Assembly (NCBI GenBank): GCA_043381765.1
Contig: JBHJMP010000846.1
Location: 1-44,062 of the forward strand
DNA: 44,062 bases
Reading direction: 5' to 3'
Source of the DNA: Collodictyon triciliatum
Taxonomy: Eukaryota; CRuMs
Both the position numbers and the translations under genes were made by a program. Position 1 is the first letter of the stretch, and every line of letters starts with the position of its first letter. Below, piece by piece: positions 1-11,640 of the stretch. A model generated the notes under the pieces. The model searched no databases. It saw only the letters and a list, made by a program, of their open reading frames with translations, and was not told the DNA's origin.

Positions 1-1
1 C

Positions 2-976
2 CCAACCACAGCCGTCCTGAACAACAAAGGAGAATGGCGCTCACGACGTCCCATCTCATACGGAGCACCGTCGCCATTTTTCTTTCGCCTGAAGAACCAA
101 AGGCGGTCCATTACACCTGACTCTCCACAATTCTCGATGGCCATGACATATTCCAAGCTATTTCGATATAAAATCATCAGTCCGAATCCTTACAGACCGG
201 AGAAAATGAGTCGTTGGGTCGAAACTATAGGCATTATAGACCCGCCGATAGTCAAAAGCTGGAAGCAAGCCCGTATACCTCAGCTACTCCCAAAACACCG
301 CGCCCTACTTCTCAATATCTCCAACAGAGAGCTGTGGATAGGTGCGCGCGTAGTCCATGCAGCAACGACCTCTCCAGAATGCACCACGTGCCATAGTGGA
401 GATGACTCTATCGAACACACATTTGTGAAGTGCTCTCTTGCTCGAAAAGTGACAGAATCTACCCACAAGATGCTCTCTGAGCTTGGTTATGCTCCCAACC
501 GTCTCAGCGCGTCTGACATCCTGTTTGGCGCACAATACCAAATGGCCCACGACTCCAGAATACTCTGGACAGTCACAAGGGGACATATGCTGTGGGCCTT
601 ATGGAGTGTGCGTGCATTCTCTCGCTCCGATGATTTACCCGAACGAGAAATCAATGTATACATGCTTGAGAGCCTCGTGCAATACAGCTTCCTGAACAGC
701 CTGCTGAAACACGCTCGCATTCTTCGCTACTCTGACCGCAAGCGAAGAGAGATATGGGAATGTGTCGTAAGATATCTCCCACAGCATACCCAACCACTGC
801 TACCTACACAGCCAATCAACCAGTTGGGTCGCCCACCCGACCAACTCGCTATCACAGACTTTTGTCCACTATTTTTTTTTTTTATTCTTCCTTTCAACTT
901 TTGTGCAGGACCGAGGGGGGATGTTGGCAGACTTTTTTCCACTATAGAAGGTCTGTGTATTGGAAATGTAACATGA
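2..976 (+). mobile_element. Non-LTR (LINE-type) retrotransposon, reverse transcriptase C-terminal fragment
   Basis: The frame is open from base 2 with no upstream stop, so this is the 3' end of an ORF entering from the left edge; the first ATG in the window (137) is not a real start. The protein has a Cys-x2-Cys-x8-His-x4-Cys knuckle (CTTC...EHTFVKC, about bases 383-435) of the zf-RVT kind found after the reverse transcriptase/RNase H region of LINE ORF2 proteins, followed by a helical segment with conserved Trp and Arg. After about base 840 the frame runs into a T-rich stretch and is probably 3' UTR read as ORF. Bases 884-910 match a short dispersed sequence seen elsewhere in this window. 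The catalytic core lies off-window, so family and activity cannot be judged. Confidence 0.6.
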
Positions 977-1748
977 AGATGTTTGACTGAGGCAATTATG
1001 ATTAATTTTTGCACTGAAATACGCTTGTGTTCCTTTAAGACTAAAAAAAGTCTTCTCCTTTTTCTTTTTATTTTGTTCTTCCCATCGTATTGGATACCCG
1101 CACCGTAGTGTCGGAATTTTTTTGAGAAAATGAGAGCGAGCTATATGAGCAAGTAAATCAGATATTAGATTCCCTCAAGAAATGTAGTGTAATATGAACG
1201 AGTTCCTGAGATGACTCTGATTAAATTACATTAAGGACGCAGTCCCATTTCGTCAGGTTGAAGCTGAACTCTTATAGTTGCTAGTAAATATGAGTAAAAC
1301 TGAATTAATGACGTGTATATTAACATATGTCATCCTAAATCTCTCTATGATTACATGTGGTCACAAGTGACGGTGGGTAGAAGGGAGCGGGGTTAAGTAA
1401 ATCAAATAAAATGGGTGAAATGGGGTGGGTAACCAACCTCATCGTATAAACTCAATTTGCTCAGTCCATCCGATACTGTGTACTCCATCCAATCAAAAGG
1501 CTTTTCGTGGCTTGTCCAGCAAGGAAGGCCAGTTATGCCTCTTGGAGCACGCCTCACGCTCATTTCACCTCCGCATTCTACGGAAAAAGAGCTTAACCAC
1601 TGGAGTGACGTAAACCAAGGGGCCAATTCCACAATCTAATCAAAATAGGATACAAAGTTAATTCTCCTCTGCAAAAAAAAAAGATAAGAAACCTTCCAGC
1701 TCCATTGGATAGTAAAAAAAAAAAAAAAAAACAATAAATTATGTGTAT
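977..1748. other. Non-coding region between retrotransposon end and LRR gene
   Basis: No convincing gene seen. It holds AT-rich sequence, an A-tract (1714-1730) and short ORFs on both strands without recognisable domains or repeats. Some of it is likely retrotransposon 3' UTR on the left and 3' UTR of the minus-strand LRR gene on the right. Confidence 0.5.
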
Positions 1749-4700
1749 CTAGGGGAATCCCAAGGATTCGACTAGATGATTTGATAGAAAATTTACCGGG
1801 TTTTTGTAAATAGCCAAAAAAGAAATGCTGCTGAGAAGAGATAGCTCGGATGGCAAGTTCGATATACAATTTTGACCGACATCTAGCCTCTCCAAATATT
1901 CCAGCCCAGAAACAGTAGGAGGGATTGTCGATATTTTGTTGTTACTTATAATCAAATTTCTCAAATACTTAAGACTTAGTAATTCAGAGGGGATATGAGA
2001 CACCTGGTTATCCGAAAGGTACAAGCTTGCTAAATTATTAAGTGATGATATGTTTGGAGGGATAATTGAGATATAATTTCCCCTCAATGACAAGTCCCTT
2101 ATATTCTTCATGCGAAGTATTTCAGAAGGTATCGAGGTGAACAAGTTTCCGTCCAGGAATAAAAGTCGCAAGTATCTAAGTCTAGTAATACTGTCGTTCA
2201 GGTCTTTCAATTTGTTATTCATGAGGCGCAAGTCGGATATTTTACTTAATTTCCCAATAGTGCTTGAAATAGAGTCAATTCGGTTATCAGAGACGTCCAA
2301 ATCTTGGAGATTAGTCAGCAGTGTTATGTCATCTGGCAGAGATGAAAGTAGATTTTTATTTGCACCCAGGCCAAGAGCACAGGGCATCGAATATACTAAA
2401 GTAGGTAACGATTTCATATTATTCCCATGGAACTCAAATCTGGACATCCCAATTAATGATGAATAGGATGATGAGATGTCCGATATCTTGTTGTCATTAA
2501 CAAACAACTCATACAACTTGGTGAGAGAAGAGATTCCTTCAGGAAGCTGCTCGATGTGATTTGATTGCACATCTAATATGCCTAAATTAGTTAGTTTGGA
2601 TATAGAATTGGGTATATAAGACAGTCTGTTGTTTTTAACGTTAATATGGCACAAGTAAGCCATAGTACTAATTTCTTCAGGAATAAAACTGAGGTTATTG
2701 TTGTTGATGATCAAAGACCAAAGATTAGTCATCAAGCTGATTGTCGGTGAGATATCTTGTATTTTGTTGTGTTGAAATTGAAACGCCTGAATATTTGATA
2801 AATGGTAGAATCCATCCGGAATATGAGATAGGTCGTTGTATGAAAAGTCGACTTTATCTAGTCCTGTTAAAAGGGATATCTCACTAGGAATATTTGTAAT
2901 ACAATTGAAACTGGCATTTAATTCCCGTAGATTGATTAATCTGGATATTGAATCTGATATCGTAGATATCATATTAGAACTTGCATTCATTGTTTGCATT
3001 CGGGTCAATAGGCTGATTCCACTCGGTATATGAGTTATGTTGTTCTCTGAAAAGTCAAAATAAACAGCTCGTCTCAGATTGAAATCGTACTTGTTTCTTT
3101 CATTCGGCAATTTTTCAACCTCAAGTAGCTCTCGACTTTTCATAAAGATGGCTGCAATTCTGGCAGGAATTTTGCTGGCTATTGAATCAGGAATAAGCAA
3201 GTCTCTTAGGTTTTTTAGTTCTGAGATATTATGTGATATGGACATTATTGGATTGTCCTTCAGTCGTAATTCACATAAATAAATCAGATTGGATATCGCG
3301 TCCGATATTTTACTGATACAATTTTTATCAAGATTCAACTTCAAAAGTCTTGTAAGTTGAAACAATCCATCGTCAATCTCGCATATTTGGTTTTCATTTA
3401 ATTCCAAGTAACAAAGTTTACTCAGACTTGAAATTCCTCTGGGAATAGCTGTTAGGCTACAACCGCATATAATGAGATTTTCAAGATGCAGAAGTCTTGA
3501 AAAAAGATTTTCAGGGTAATGTCTTACGTCAGCATCTTTCCATTTCAAGTAAATGAGATTCTCTAGCAAAGATATTCCTTGAGGAAATGACTGCCTGATG
3601 AACGAATTATCCATATTGGTGCATTCTGTTATGGGACGCCAGCAAGGATCAAAACGTGGTTGCAACTGCCTTAAGTCTTCCAAAAGTACATCTTCGTATG
3701 TGAATTTAGATAATCTCGCATCCGATATAGATACAGGGTTATTAGTTATATGCAATACTTTCAAGTTTGTCATAGTATTAATATCAAAAGGTATCGTCGA
3801 TATACAGTTATTCGAAACATCCAGGTGACTCAACTTTAACATTGAGGTAAACTCTACTGGTATGCAAGATAAATGGTTTCCACTTGCCTCTAAAATCTCT
3901 AGGTTAGTCAAGTTTGAGATATCTGATGGAATGACAGATATCTTATTTGATCTCACATCAAGATTTCTCAAATTTGTCAACAAAAAAATTTCTCTTACAA
4001 GCTGGGGTGTATAAGTGTCGACAATAGATAGTCTCTTTAGATTGCAGAGTAAAAAGATCAGAGGAGGTAGCAATCGCACTTCATGGTAAAGCATTTGAAA
4101 GGAAGAGCACCTTATTAAAGAAACCTCAGACGGAGTCCATTCAAAATAAAACCCAAGCGGTTCCTTCAATGTCTCTCTATTCCTCAAAGGACCAGAAAAT
4201 ACCTCTGGGTATGAAATAATCTGATTTCCTGTTGTCCCGACCTCCTTCAAGTTGATCAAAGACGAGAGTTCTGGAGGAATCGCTGTAATTTTGTTGTCTT
4301 CCAAGAGAAGAACTTCAAGATTGGTCAAGGAAGACATTTCAGGGGGCAGAAATGAAAGCTGGTTTCTGTCAAGGGCAAGCTCCAGTAACCCCGTCAAGTG
4401 GGATATCCCTGGAGGTATCACAGATATGTTATTTTCACTAAGGTGCAGCAAGTGAATATTTGGTAACCGGGATAACCATGCTTCCATTGAACCAATTCGG
4501 TTTGATTTTGCTGTTAGGATGCGCATCTCCTTGAGTAGATATATACCAAGGGGAATGTCATTCAAATTTTTATTGGATAAATTTAGGTGAGTGCAGCGTA
4601 TCAACGGCTCATTATCAGGTTTTTGAAGAAAGTCTAGATGTTGTACCGGAACAGACTCTATCTCATGTAGGAGCTTTCCTCGCTTAAAGGCCTCTGTGAT

Positions 4701-5024
4701 ATTTTCAGGTATATCTATTGTGCATTCTCCAGCCACAAGGAATATATGCAGCTGTGGAAAGTTTGGCAGACAGCGAGAGATCAGCGGTGCTTGCACTGGA
4801 TCCACGTACAGAGCAGTGATCCCTGCGAGCGAACTGATTGATGCTATTGAGGCTGGTAGCGTCATTCCTCTGAGGTCGAGCTCTTGGCAACCGTCCAGGA
4901 GCTTGTGAAGGCTCGGGCCGTTTCTGCAGCTGTCCTCCAGTAGATCATACGCCAATGCTCCAAGCCCCAAGTTGAGTGAACTTGCAGTATCCAGAGGGTC
5001 TCTCTGGCTCGTATTTGAATCCAT
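1749..5024 (-). CDS. Giant intronless leucine-rich-repeat protein (1,091 aa)
   Basis: The start at 5024 is ATG with an in-frame stop (TAG) two codons upstream, so no longer N-terminus is possible without an intron. Residues 1-120 form a weakly repetitive helical region; from about residue 145 to the C-terminus there are 30 or more LRRs of 23 residues, close to the plant/SHOC2-like form (LxxLxxLxLxxNxIxxIPxxIxxLxx). No signal peptide, membrane segment or kinase/NACHT domain is visible, so a cytoplasmic binding scaffold is the natural reading; the partner is unknown. The last repeat ends in the capping motif IYKNPV, and a possible splice donor (GTAAAT) follows it, so an unseen 3' exon is possible. 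It is related in style to the LRR part of the channel gene at 7.5-11.4 kb. Confident for the LRR call, none for function. Confidence 0.9.
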   Translation of the reverse strand: MDSNTSQRDPLDTASSLNLGLGALAYDLLEDSCRNGPSLHKLLDGCQELDLRGMTLPASIASISSLAGITALYVDPVQAPLISRCLPNFPQLHIFLVAGECTIDIPENITEAFKRGKLLHEIESVPVQHLDFLQKPDNEPLIRCTHLNLSNKNLNDIPLGIYLLKEMRILTAKSNRIGSMEAWLSRLPNIHLLHLSENNISVIPPGISHLTGLLELALDRNQLSFLPPEMSSLTNLEVLLLEDNKITAIPPELSSLINLKEVGTTGNQIISYPEVFSGPLRNRETLKEPLGFYFEWTPSEVSLIRCSSFQMLYHEVRLLPPLIFLLCNLKRLSIVDTYTPQLVREIFLLTNLRNLDVRSNKISVIPSDISNLTNLEILEASGNHLSCIPVEFTSMLKLSHLDVSNNCISTIPFDINTMTNLKVLHITNNPVSISDARLSKFTYEDVLLEDLRQLQPRFDPCWRPITECTNMDNSFIRQSFPQGISLLENLIYLKWKDADVRHYPENLFSRLLHLENLIICGCSLTAIPRGISSLSKLCYLELNENQICEIDDGLFQLTRLLKLNLDKNCISKISDAISNLIYLCELRLKDNPIMSISHNISELKNLRDLLIPDSIASKIPARIAAIFMKSRELLEVEKLPNERNKYDFNLRRAVYFDFSENNITHIPSGISLLTRMQTMNASSNMISTISDSISRLINLRELNASFNCITNIPSEISLLTGLDKVDFSYNDLSHIPDGFYHLSNIQAFQFQHNKIQDISPTISLMTNLWSLIINNNNLSFIPEEISTMAYLCHINVKNNRLSYIPNSISKLTNLGILDVQSNHIEQLPEGISSLTKLYELFVNDNKISDISSSYSSLIGMSRFEFHGNNMKSLPTLVYSMPCALGLGANKNLLSSLPDDITLLTNLQDLDVSDNRIDSISSTIGKLSKISDLRLMNNKLKDLNDSITRLRYLRLLFLDGNLFTSIPSEILRMKNIRDLSLRGNYISIIPPNISSLNNLASLYLSDNQVSHIPSELLSLKYLRNLIISNNKISTIPPTVSGLEYLERLDVGQNCISNLPSELSLLSSISFLAIYKNPVNFLSNHLVESLGFP

Positions 5025-5660
5025 CGACTAAATATCCCTCTTGGCCAAGATGTAGTAGCCTCGTCTGCTTTAGTCTCCACAGTGGTGCTTTCCAAGTCTT
5101 GTCCTGTCACGCCGCGGCTCATTATGTTAGTGGATTCATTTGATATAGAGACTGTAGTATGATAATCTACTGGTTCTAACCTCTGGCCTGCATTTAGCAA
5201 TGAGAACGCTAGCGTGCAAACGACATCATATACCCGCAACCCCCTTGCGTGTTGCTGCTTCTCTGTGTTAGTGTGGGTGGTATAGTCGACGCTTGCAGTC
5301 CAATGACATCACGGCGCCCATGGACTATATAGGAAAGTAAGTATTTATACCCCTTTTTTCCATATCCATTTGTGGATAATATATTTTATGCTGTTTGATA
5401 GACAGTAATTTAAGATGCTAGGACTATGTAATAAACAATATACACTTCATTTTTCTGATTTACACTTATTTAGAAAAATATGCAGGAATCGCCGCGGTGT
5501 AGTATGAATCTGTGCGTGTCGCATCGCCTTGTAGTTAGGGTCAGGAAAGGTTGGTGGGGCTGTCAGCTCGCTCGTTCACCTCATTTGTACGATTCTTTGT
5601 AGTGTCTGTGCAGCTGTGTAGGATTTTATTTGTGCGTCGGATGATTTCATCCAGTCCTAT
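5025..5660. other. Intergenic region upstream of LRR gene
   Basis: No supported gene. The first ~250 bp upstream of the LRR start (minus orientation) are the likely promoter/5' UTR. An antisense-frame ORF at 4862-5239 overlaps the LRR start in another frame and has no recognisable content. The rest is AT-rich to about 5480, then mixed composition. Confidence 0.4.
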
Positions 5661-7137
5661 TTAACCTGCCAAAGTAGCTGGTTTTCGGATGCTGGAGCCA
5701 ACCTCTGGCCCACGCCCACTTTTGTTGGTCAAGTCGTGGGCCTTAATCAGGTCTCCATAAGAGTGCAGAGTCACTGCAGGGTATAGAGTCATCATATCCA
5801 ATCCCAGGATGGGTATCTGTTTTGTGAGAGATGGTTCATCATCAATCACAAACTCGACATATTTATGTAGGGGCTTAGCGATGCATTCAATGGTCCGGAA
5901 GTGGTGCTTCTTCAATTTCGGGATGCTCATGTCCATGTGGATTGTATTTCTAAATAACCCAAGCCAAATATTAGGCAAAATGGAAGAATAACAAAGGGCG
6001 ATATAAGGAGGCACAAGGAGGCTACTTTTTTGTTTTCCTTTCTTTCTAAGGAAAATGAGCCGGAATCGGACTTTTCATAGAATTATACCTTTCTTTTTTT
6101 TCTTTTTTACTTTTACTCTTGTATTTGCTTCTTTTTTTTAAATAAATAAATCAATTAAATTAAATCATATAATCGATACACTGTTAAAACATCACTTACA
6201 CATGAAAACCTCCTCGGAATGTTGCTGTGGACTCGAATTCTTTCAAGTCAACGCAGACCGAGTCCTTCTCCCCGAGGTTTTGGTTGGGGTCATACGAACC
6301 AAGACATAGTCCAACCGAAACCCTATGAAATTCTCCGTATGATATGACTACAATTTTGAATCGATGAATCCCGGATAGAGCTTTCATTTTAACCTGGCTG
6401 ATAACAGAGTAGGGTGCCACCTCCATTTGATTGTTGTACAGTATACTCATATCGCCACCAATAATAATTTCACGATTGACAGGATGGGGAAAAAAGTAAG
6501 GATTTTTGGAGTAATAGAATGACCTTCTGCTCAACGCCAGGTCGCTCGTTGAAAAGGGGTTGCTCCCTTGCTTGTAAATGGCACGCATACAACATCCTGC
6601 ATCAAGTAAAAAAATGGGACGGAACTCGTCGTCTCCGATATCCATGGTCTGGAGGTTTTGATCAGCAGCCATAAATTGTCTTTTGGTTACTTGGACTATC
6701 TGGTGACTCAAAGTCATTATGTACCTTACAACAGGAGGCGGAAGGTTGTGACTGACGAGTTGCTGCGGCTGTTCACTACTAATGTCTGTCTCCAAAACTA
6801 TGTTTGTCGGCATTATTGGTGAATTTTGGCTATTGTAGCCATATGATTTCCTTGACGGACTAACCTCGACTCTTCCAACCATTATTTCAATATCGAGATA
6901 TCCAGGTTCCAGCTTTTCGTTAATGAACCATGTTGAGACATATTGTAAAGGCTTGGAAAAAGGGTTGTACAACACTATCTCATTTTCGTAGACGAAGCAG
7001 ACCACTGATTCACTTTTTGCAGTGATATATCTTTTTTCAGCGGGGCGTTGTCTATATGATGGATACTGCCTCTGGGAGGCAGCAGCGAGAGGACCGTTTT
7101 GCTCTTGATTTGGTGGAAGAGGAGCGGTATTTATCAA
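5661..7137 (-). CDS. Unrecognised protein, at least two exons (7137 or 7071..6200 and 6021..5661)
   Basis: The main ORF (7137-6196) begins with TTG, not ATG, so its 5' exon lies upstream. A small candidate is 7297-7265 (ATG, 11 codons, phase 0), spliced to an acceptor before 7071. At its 3' end the ORF runs through a consensus donor GTAAGT (6199-6194), which splices in phase 2 to an acceptor at 6022, giving a 178-bp intron. The second exon (6021-5661) is open until a TAG. The protein is mixed alpha/beta with no membrane segment or clear domain. A motif IPILGLDMM near the C-terminus recalls the ILGxD turn of retropepsin-like proteases, but there is no convincing DTG/DSG. It may be a separate gene or a 3' extension of the upstream channel gene, whose ORF also ends near a possible donor. 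Confidence 0.45.
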
Positions 7138-7530
7138 TTCTAGATGTTTATAGGGAATTCACAGTTATAATTGCGTTTTGTGGGTCACGGTAGATGGTTT
7201 CAAATCTTTATAAACGTGACTCAATTTTTGTCAGGACTCTCTTTTTTTAAAAAAAGAAAAAAACCTTTTGGATTGAAATTATCTTCCTTCGCTGCATGGA
7301 GGGACTAATTAACGTATTGAATAAGTAAATATTGTTGTATATATGTATATTATATATGAAAGTAAAATATTGGTCGATGTGTTTGCTTTCTTGTACAACT
7401 ATTCATTCTTTTCACACCCTCTGTCAAAAAAAGAAGGAGAGAAAGAGAAAAGAAAATAAAAGAAAAGAAAAGACAAGATAAAGAGGGTACTTAACGTGAA
7501 TAGAATACAAGATTAATAAGATGAGCCAAT
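7138..7530. other. AT-rich spacer / 3' UTR of the channel gene
   Basis: Contains a long pyrimidine tract on the minus strand ending in TTTGACAG at about 7422, a good 3' splice site. With donor GTAATT at 7548 it would give the channel an alternative two-codon tail and stop. Otherwise low-complexity AT-rich sequence. Confidence 0.4.
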
Positions 7531-10500
7531 TTAACTATAATAAATTACCTCATTCTCACAAGAGATTTGACGGTACATAAAGACGACGAGGTGATACATG
7601 TTGAAAATAGTGAGAACCCACGGGAGTGTGATATACCAGGCTAGATTATAATATAAAACCCAATTTACTGTCAGTAGAGTCTTCAATTTTCGGTAGAAAG
7701 TGTGTCCGGCTTTTGGACTCATCAGTTTTAATACAACTGATCGTAAAGCTCTCGTAAAAACACGATTTATAACCCAAACTATTGCCGCAGCGGCAAACGT
7801 AGGTAGGTCAAGCAATATCATCAGAGCGATTTGCTTCTTTGAGGCTCCAATATTCTTGTTGAAGACGAAAATACTCTTTGAGAAACCTCTCCAGTCTCCA
7901 CTGGCCAGCGTCTTAATCGAACGGTTAAAACTGCGCTCGTCTATGGGAAGAAAGTAACCACCAGCTCGAATGTCATAAGTTTTAGCCGACCAATGGAAAA
8001 TCTTACGAAGAAGAGGTCGGAATGGCTCCAAAAGATTAAGTGGCGCTGGTGGCGGCGTATTATCTACAGAATAAATTGTGTATGCAAACAATTTATTGTA
8101 CTGGTTCTCTGAGTTTGAACGGATATCTTCGTATGTGGCGCTTAGAATTGCAATTAAGAAATTTAACATCATAATTCCACATAAAATCAGAAACGTAAAT
8201 AAAATCAGAGGAGCCATGATGGGATCCACAGCCTGTATTGTCTCGAAATCTATGTTTCCAAAAAGAACCAACCAAATGGTGTAGAAAATATAACCGACAG
8301 CAGAATAATCTTGGAGAGCTGCACCAAATACACAATAAAAAGCAGACGCATAAGCAGCAAGTACAATGAACAGAAGAAGTAAAAATTTGAGAAGGTTAGA
8401 AGACATCTTAATGGCGATTATTTGCATAGGGCCAATAAATTTGAGCATTCCTACGAAATAGAGAATTCTAATCCACGAAACAAAGGACAAAACGGCCATA
8501 AAGTCTCCTATGATATACGATAATGTAAAGTTCGAGACCATCACTGGCAAAGAACCAGACTTCCAGTCGATTGTTTCGGTCGGGTATGACAACGCCAAAG
8601 AATAGCAACGAAGAGATATAATTGTTACGAGGAATATGATCATAACAAGGTCATATAAGTTCCACATATCGTCAAAGTATGAATTTGGCGCTATTCTGCG
8701 TTGTCTGATTTCGTGTGCTATGAACCCTATGCAATAAACCAGAATGATCCATTCAAGGATTGAAATGCTCTGCACAGTCGTCCATGCAAAAGGACTCTTT
8801 ACTGTTTGAATATAGGGAGATGCAATAATACCGGCAGTTGGTAAAAATTCAAACAATATTTTGACAAAAGAGATGCAATCAATATTGTCATTTGTAACAA
8901 AGAACTCCACAAAGACAGCTCTGGTGCTATTGTCGATGAAGTTATTTGCAATTAAATCAGGCACAGCTCTTTGAGCAAAATCCGGGTTGCGCGGTAAGTA
9001 GGTTACATGTCCGCTTCCAGGGTACCATGTGCCAATATCTCCTAATGTTGCGGAGGACTTTGTCTCGGAATCGCTGATCCATTTGTAGATGGCTCTGGGC
9101 CCAAATGGTTCCCTATCTTCGTCTTGACTTGTGTATGGGGGCTTGCATATCTCTGGGGGCTTTACAAAAGATGTGTTCTTTAATTGAGATCTATGTCGAG
9201 TAAACCTATTGCACAGTACTGACTTGACGCGAAGCTGCCTCACTCGAATATCGCCAAACATATTGAAATATGCCTGGTCGTAAATAAATTCTGGAGGCCC
9301 CACGCTTTGGTCCAATGGAATTGTGTATCCACTCAGATGGGTGGTTGACAGCTCCGCAAGAAATGTCCAAAAGTCGTCCACAGATGAAACAGAGTCCACA
9401 GAATACGTGTTTTGCAAGGTTTCGGTAAAGTAATAAATTGGTATACCTCTCGATGAATTTCTGGACGAAATGATTGTGCTCAAAACTAGTATATAGATCA
9501 AGTAAAAAGTAAAAGAAAGGTAAAATTTTGCACGGATAGAGTTGAAGTAATCTTTCGATTTGTATCTCAAAAAGTTCTTTAGACTAGAAAGGGTTTTCAT
9601 GAATGTTACATCCCAACTGGAGTACGTTTTATTCTCGTGCACAAGATATTGCTTAAAGCTACTGTCATTTGTCCACTTTCGCCCGAGAAATTTTTGAATC
9701 GTATGGCAACTGAGGAATGACAATGCGTCATATTTAATAGCCAGCCCCACGTACTTGAGGATTTCGGAGTCATGCTCGAGGCTAATTTCAGAGTCTGTAA
9801 TTTGCCGGACTGCATATCTTTCAAAATCATCTGAAAATCCGGAGTTGAAAATGTCAGATTTTTTTAATTCATATGACAAATGAAGAGCTTTTTCGACTTT
9901 GTCAAGATTCTTGTTTGACAAATGTTTTTCAAAGGCAGAAAGAAGGACAGCACTCTCATTGTCATTGGGAATAATCTTTAGGGTCAACCGACAAGAACAA
10001 ACGGAGGCACTGATGGCTGTGATATCGAAGAAAGGAGGAGGGGTTGGGAAATTAATTGGTTAGAAAAATATAGATCAAACGAAAATCACACAACATCAAT
10101 AATGGGTGATATTGCATCTAAAATCGAATGGATAAATGTGCATATATGTTTATTTATCCTGAATATAATATGAAGTGCATAGTATAACGGATATTAAACA
10201 TACGTATAGAGTCATCAGTTATGTCGCCCTTTCTTTGATAGTCATAGTCACTAAATTCGTTCATGGATAAGTCGAGAGTAAGAAGGTCTTTCAAATCGGA
10301 AATCTGGCTGGGGATTTGGGAAATCTTGTTTCCGGCCAATGATAGAACCTCCAGAGAAGTAAATGCAAATACCGGTATAGGGATGGAGGATAGCCTGTTC
10401 GAATCCATATTGAAGTACTTTAGATGAGATAGTCTTGTTAGCTCGATAGGTAAATCGGTAATCTCGTTTTGGAATGCTACGATTTTTGTTAGCCTGTTCA

Positions 10501-11413
10501 TAGATGCGATGGCAGCAGGAAACTCTTGTAAGTAATTTAGAGATATGTTCAAATCCAATAAATTGGAAAACGCTATATAGCCCCCAGTAGAGAATAATTT
10601 CTCGGCATTTAGATTGTTTTGGGCCAAATCAATCTCGAGAACGAACGGAACGTTCGACAGATGTGCTGGGATAGAAGTGAGGCTACACTCCTGCAGAGAT
10701 ATAGATTGAATATTTGTCAAAGAGCTGACCCACTCTGGCAAGATGAGATCCGGCCTTTTGTTCAAAGATATCCTCCTGAATGGGATGATTTGGCCGAGAA
10801 CAACAGGGAGGGATGTGTATTGAGGGGACGTCTCAAGGTTGATGGACTGGTCAGTGAAGCTGTACATCTCATATGCTTTGTACTCGTCCTCTGTGAAGCA
10901 ATTGCTTTCAAGGACCAAAGAGGATAGGTTGGTCAAGTTGGAGAGTGTTGCTGGCAAAGAGGACAGCCTGTTTTGAAACAGAAGCAGTTTGTTCAAGGAT
11001 ACCATGCAGCCTATTTCAGGTGGGAGAGAGGAAATTTCATTTGCTGGCGCATTCAGCTCCTCGAGTAGCCGAAGTGTCGAGATACCTGGTGGCAAACCTT
11101 TGAGCTTGTTCATCCCCAGAAAGAGTGATTGAAGGTTGGTCAGAAGCGAGATTTCATCCGGGAGTGATTGCAACTGATTGTTTTCCAGGCTAAGGCTCAT
11201 TATCTGAGTGTATTGGAAAAGGCTCTCTGGTATTGTGACCCAATGCTGCCCGACATATGACAACTCCTTTGCTGATTGGAGCTTGTTGTGCGTCTGGATA
11301 AGTCGTGGGTCATGCTGAGCAACACGATTCGTGGGCTGTCCGACACTCTTGCGCTGTGGACGACTGGGCCCCGGATTCGCTGCCCCGCCTGTCTCCTCGT
11401 TGCTCTCGGCCAT
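7531..11413 (-). CDS. LRR-polycystin fusion: leucine-rich repeats joined to a PKD2/TRPP-type cation channel
   Basis: Two exons: 11413-10204 and 10016-7531, about 1,231 aa. The channel ORF has no ATG (it opens with TTG at 9987 and has a stop upstream), while the LRR ORF reads through a consensus donor (GTATGT, first base 10203). Acceptor CACAG ends at 10017, and phase 1 on both sides restores one frame. Exon 1: start MAESNEE at 11413, preferred over upstream GTG because upstream is a (GAAA)n tract; about ten LRRs, no signal peptide. Exon 2 (residues of the 818-aa ORF): TM1 about 154-173; polycystin domain about 180-395 with RVRQLRV and RAVFVEFFV motifs; S2 about 405-424; FDDMWNLYDLV before S3; S5 about 535-555; pore with FGNIDF (576-581) at the PKD2 filter position; S6 about 592-616. 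Two to three extra hydrophobic segments follow near the C-terminus. Confidence 0.8.
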
Positions 11414-11557
11414 AGGCAGAGTTCCTCGCTCCAAGAGACCGATCAGTAGAGTGCAAGTTCGCTTGTAACTTTTGCGGCTTCTGGCTTGATTGCTGTGTTT
11501 GAGGAACATGAGTATAAGAGTGACTGATCGTTGGATGGAGGGCTGGAAACGGGGGGG

Positions 11558-11571
11558 AAGGAAAGAAAGAG

Positions 11572-11638
<67 letters not shown>

Positions 11639-11640
11639 GA
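11558..11640. repeat. (GAAA)n simple repeat
   Basis: About 80 bp of GAAA units in the 5' flank of the LRR-channel gene. It is translated in spurious ORFs as FLSF/KERK runs. Confidence 0.9.

Noticed and set aside
4862-5239. 125-aa minus-strand ORF over the LRR gene start
   Set aside because: Different frame from the LRR protein, no recognisable content; a shadow ORF.
5661-6014. Retropepsin from an LTR retrotransposon
   Set aside because: Only an ILGLD-like turn is present; no DTG/DSG active site and no nearby RT or gag. The segment fits better as a 3' exon of the minus-strand gene.
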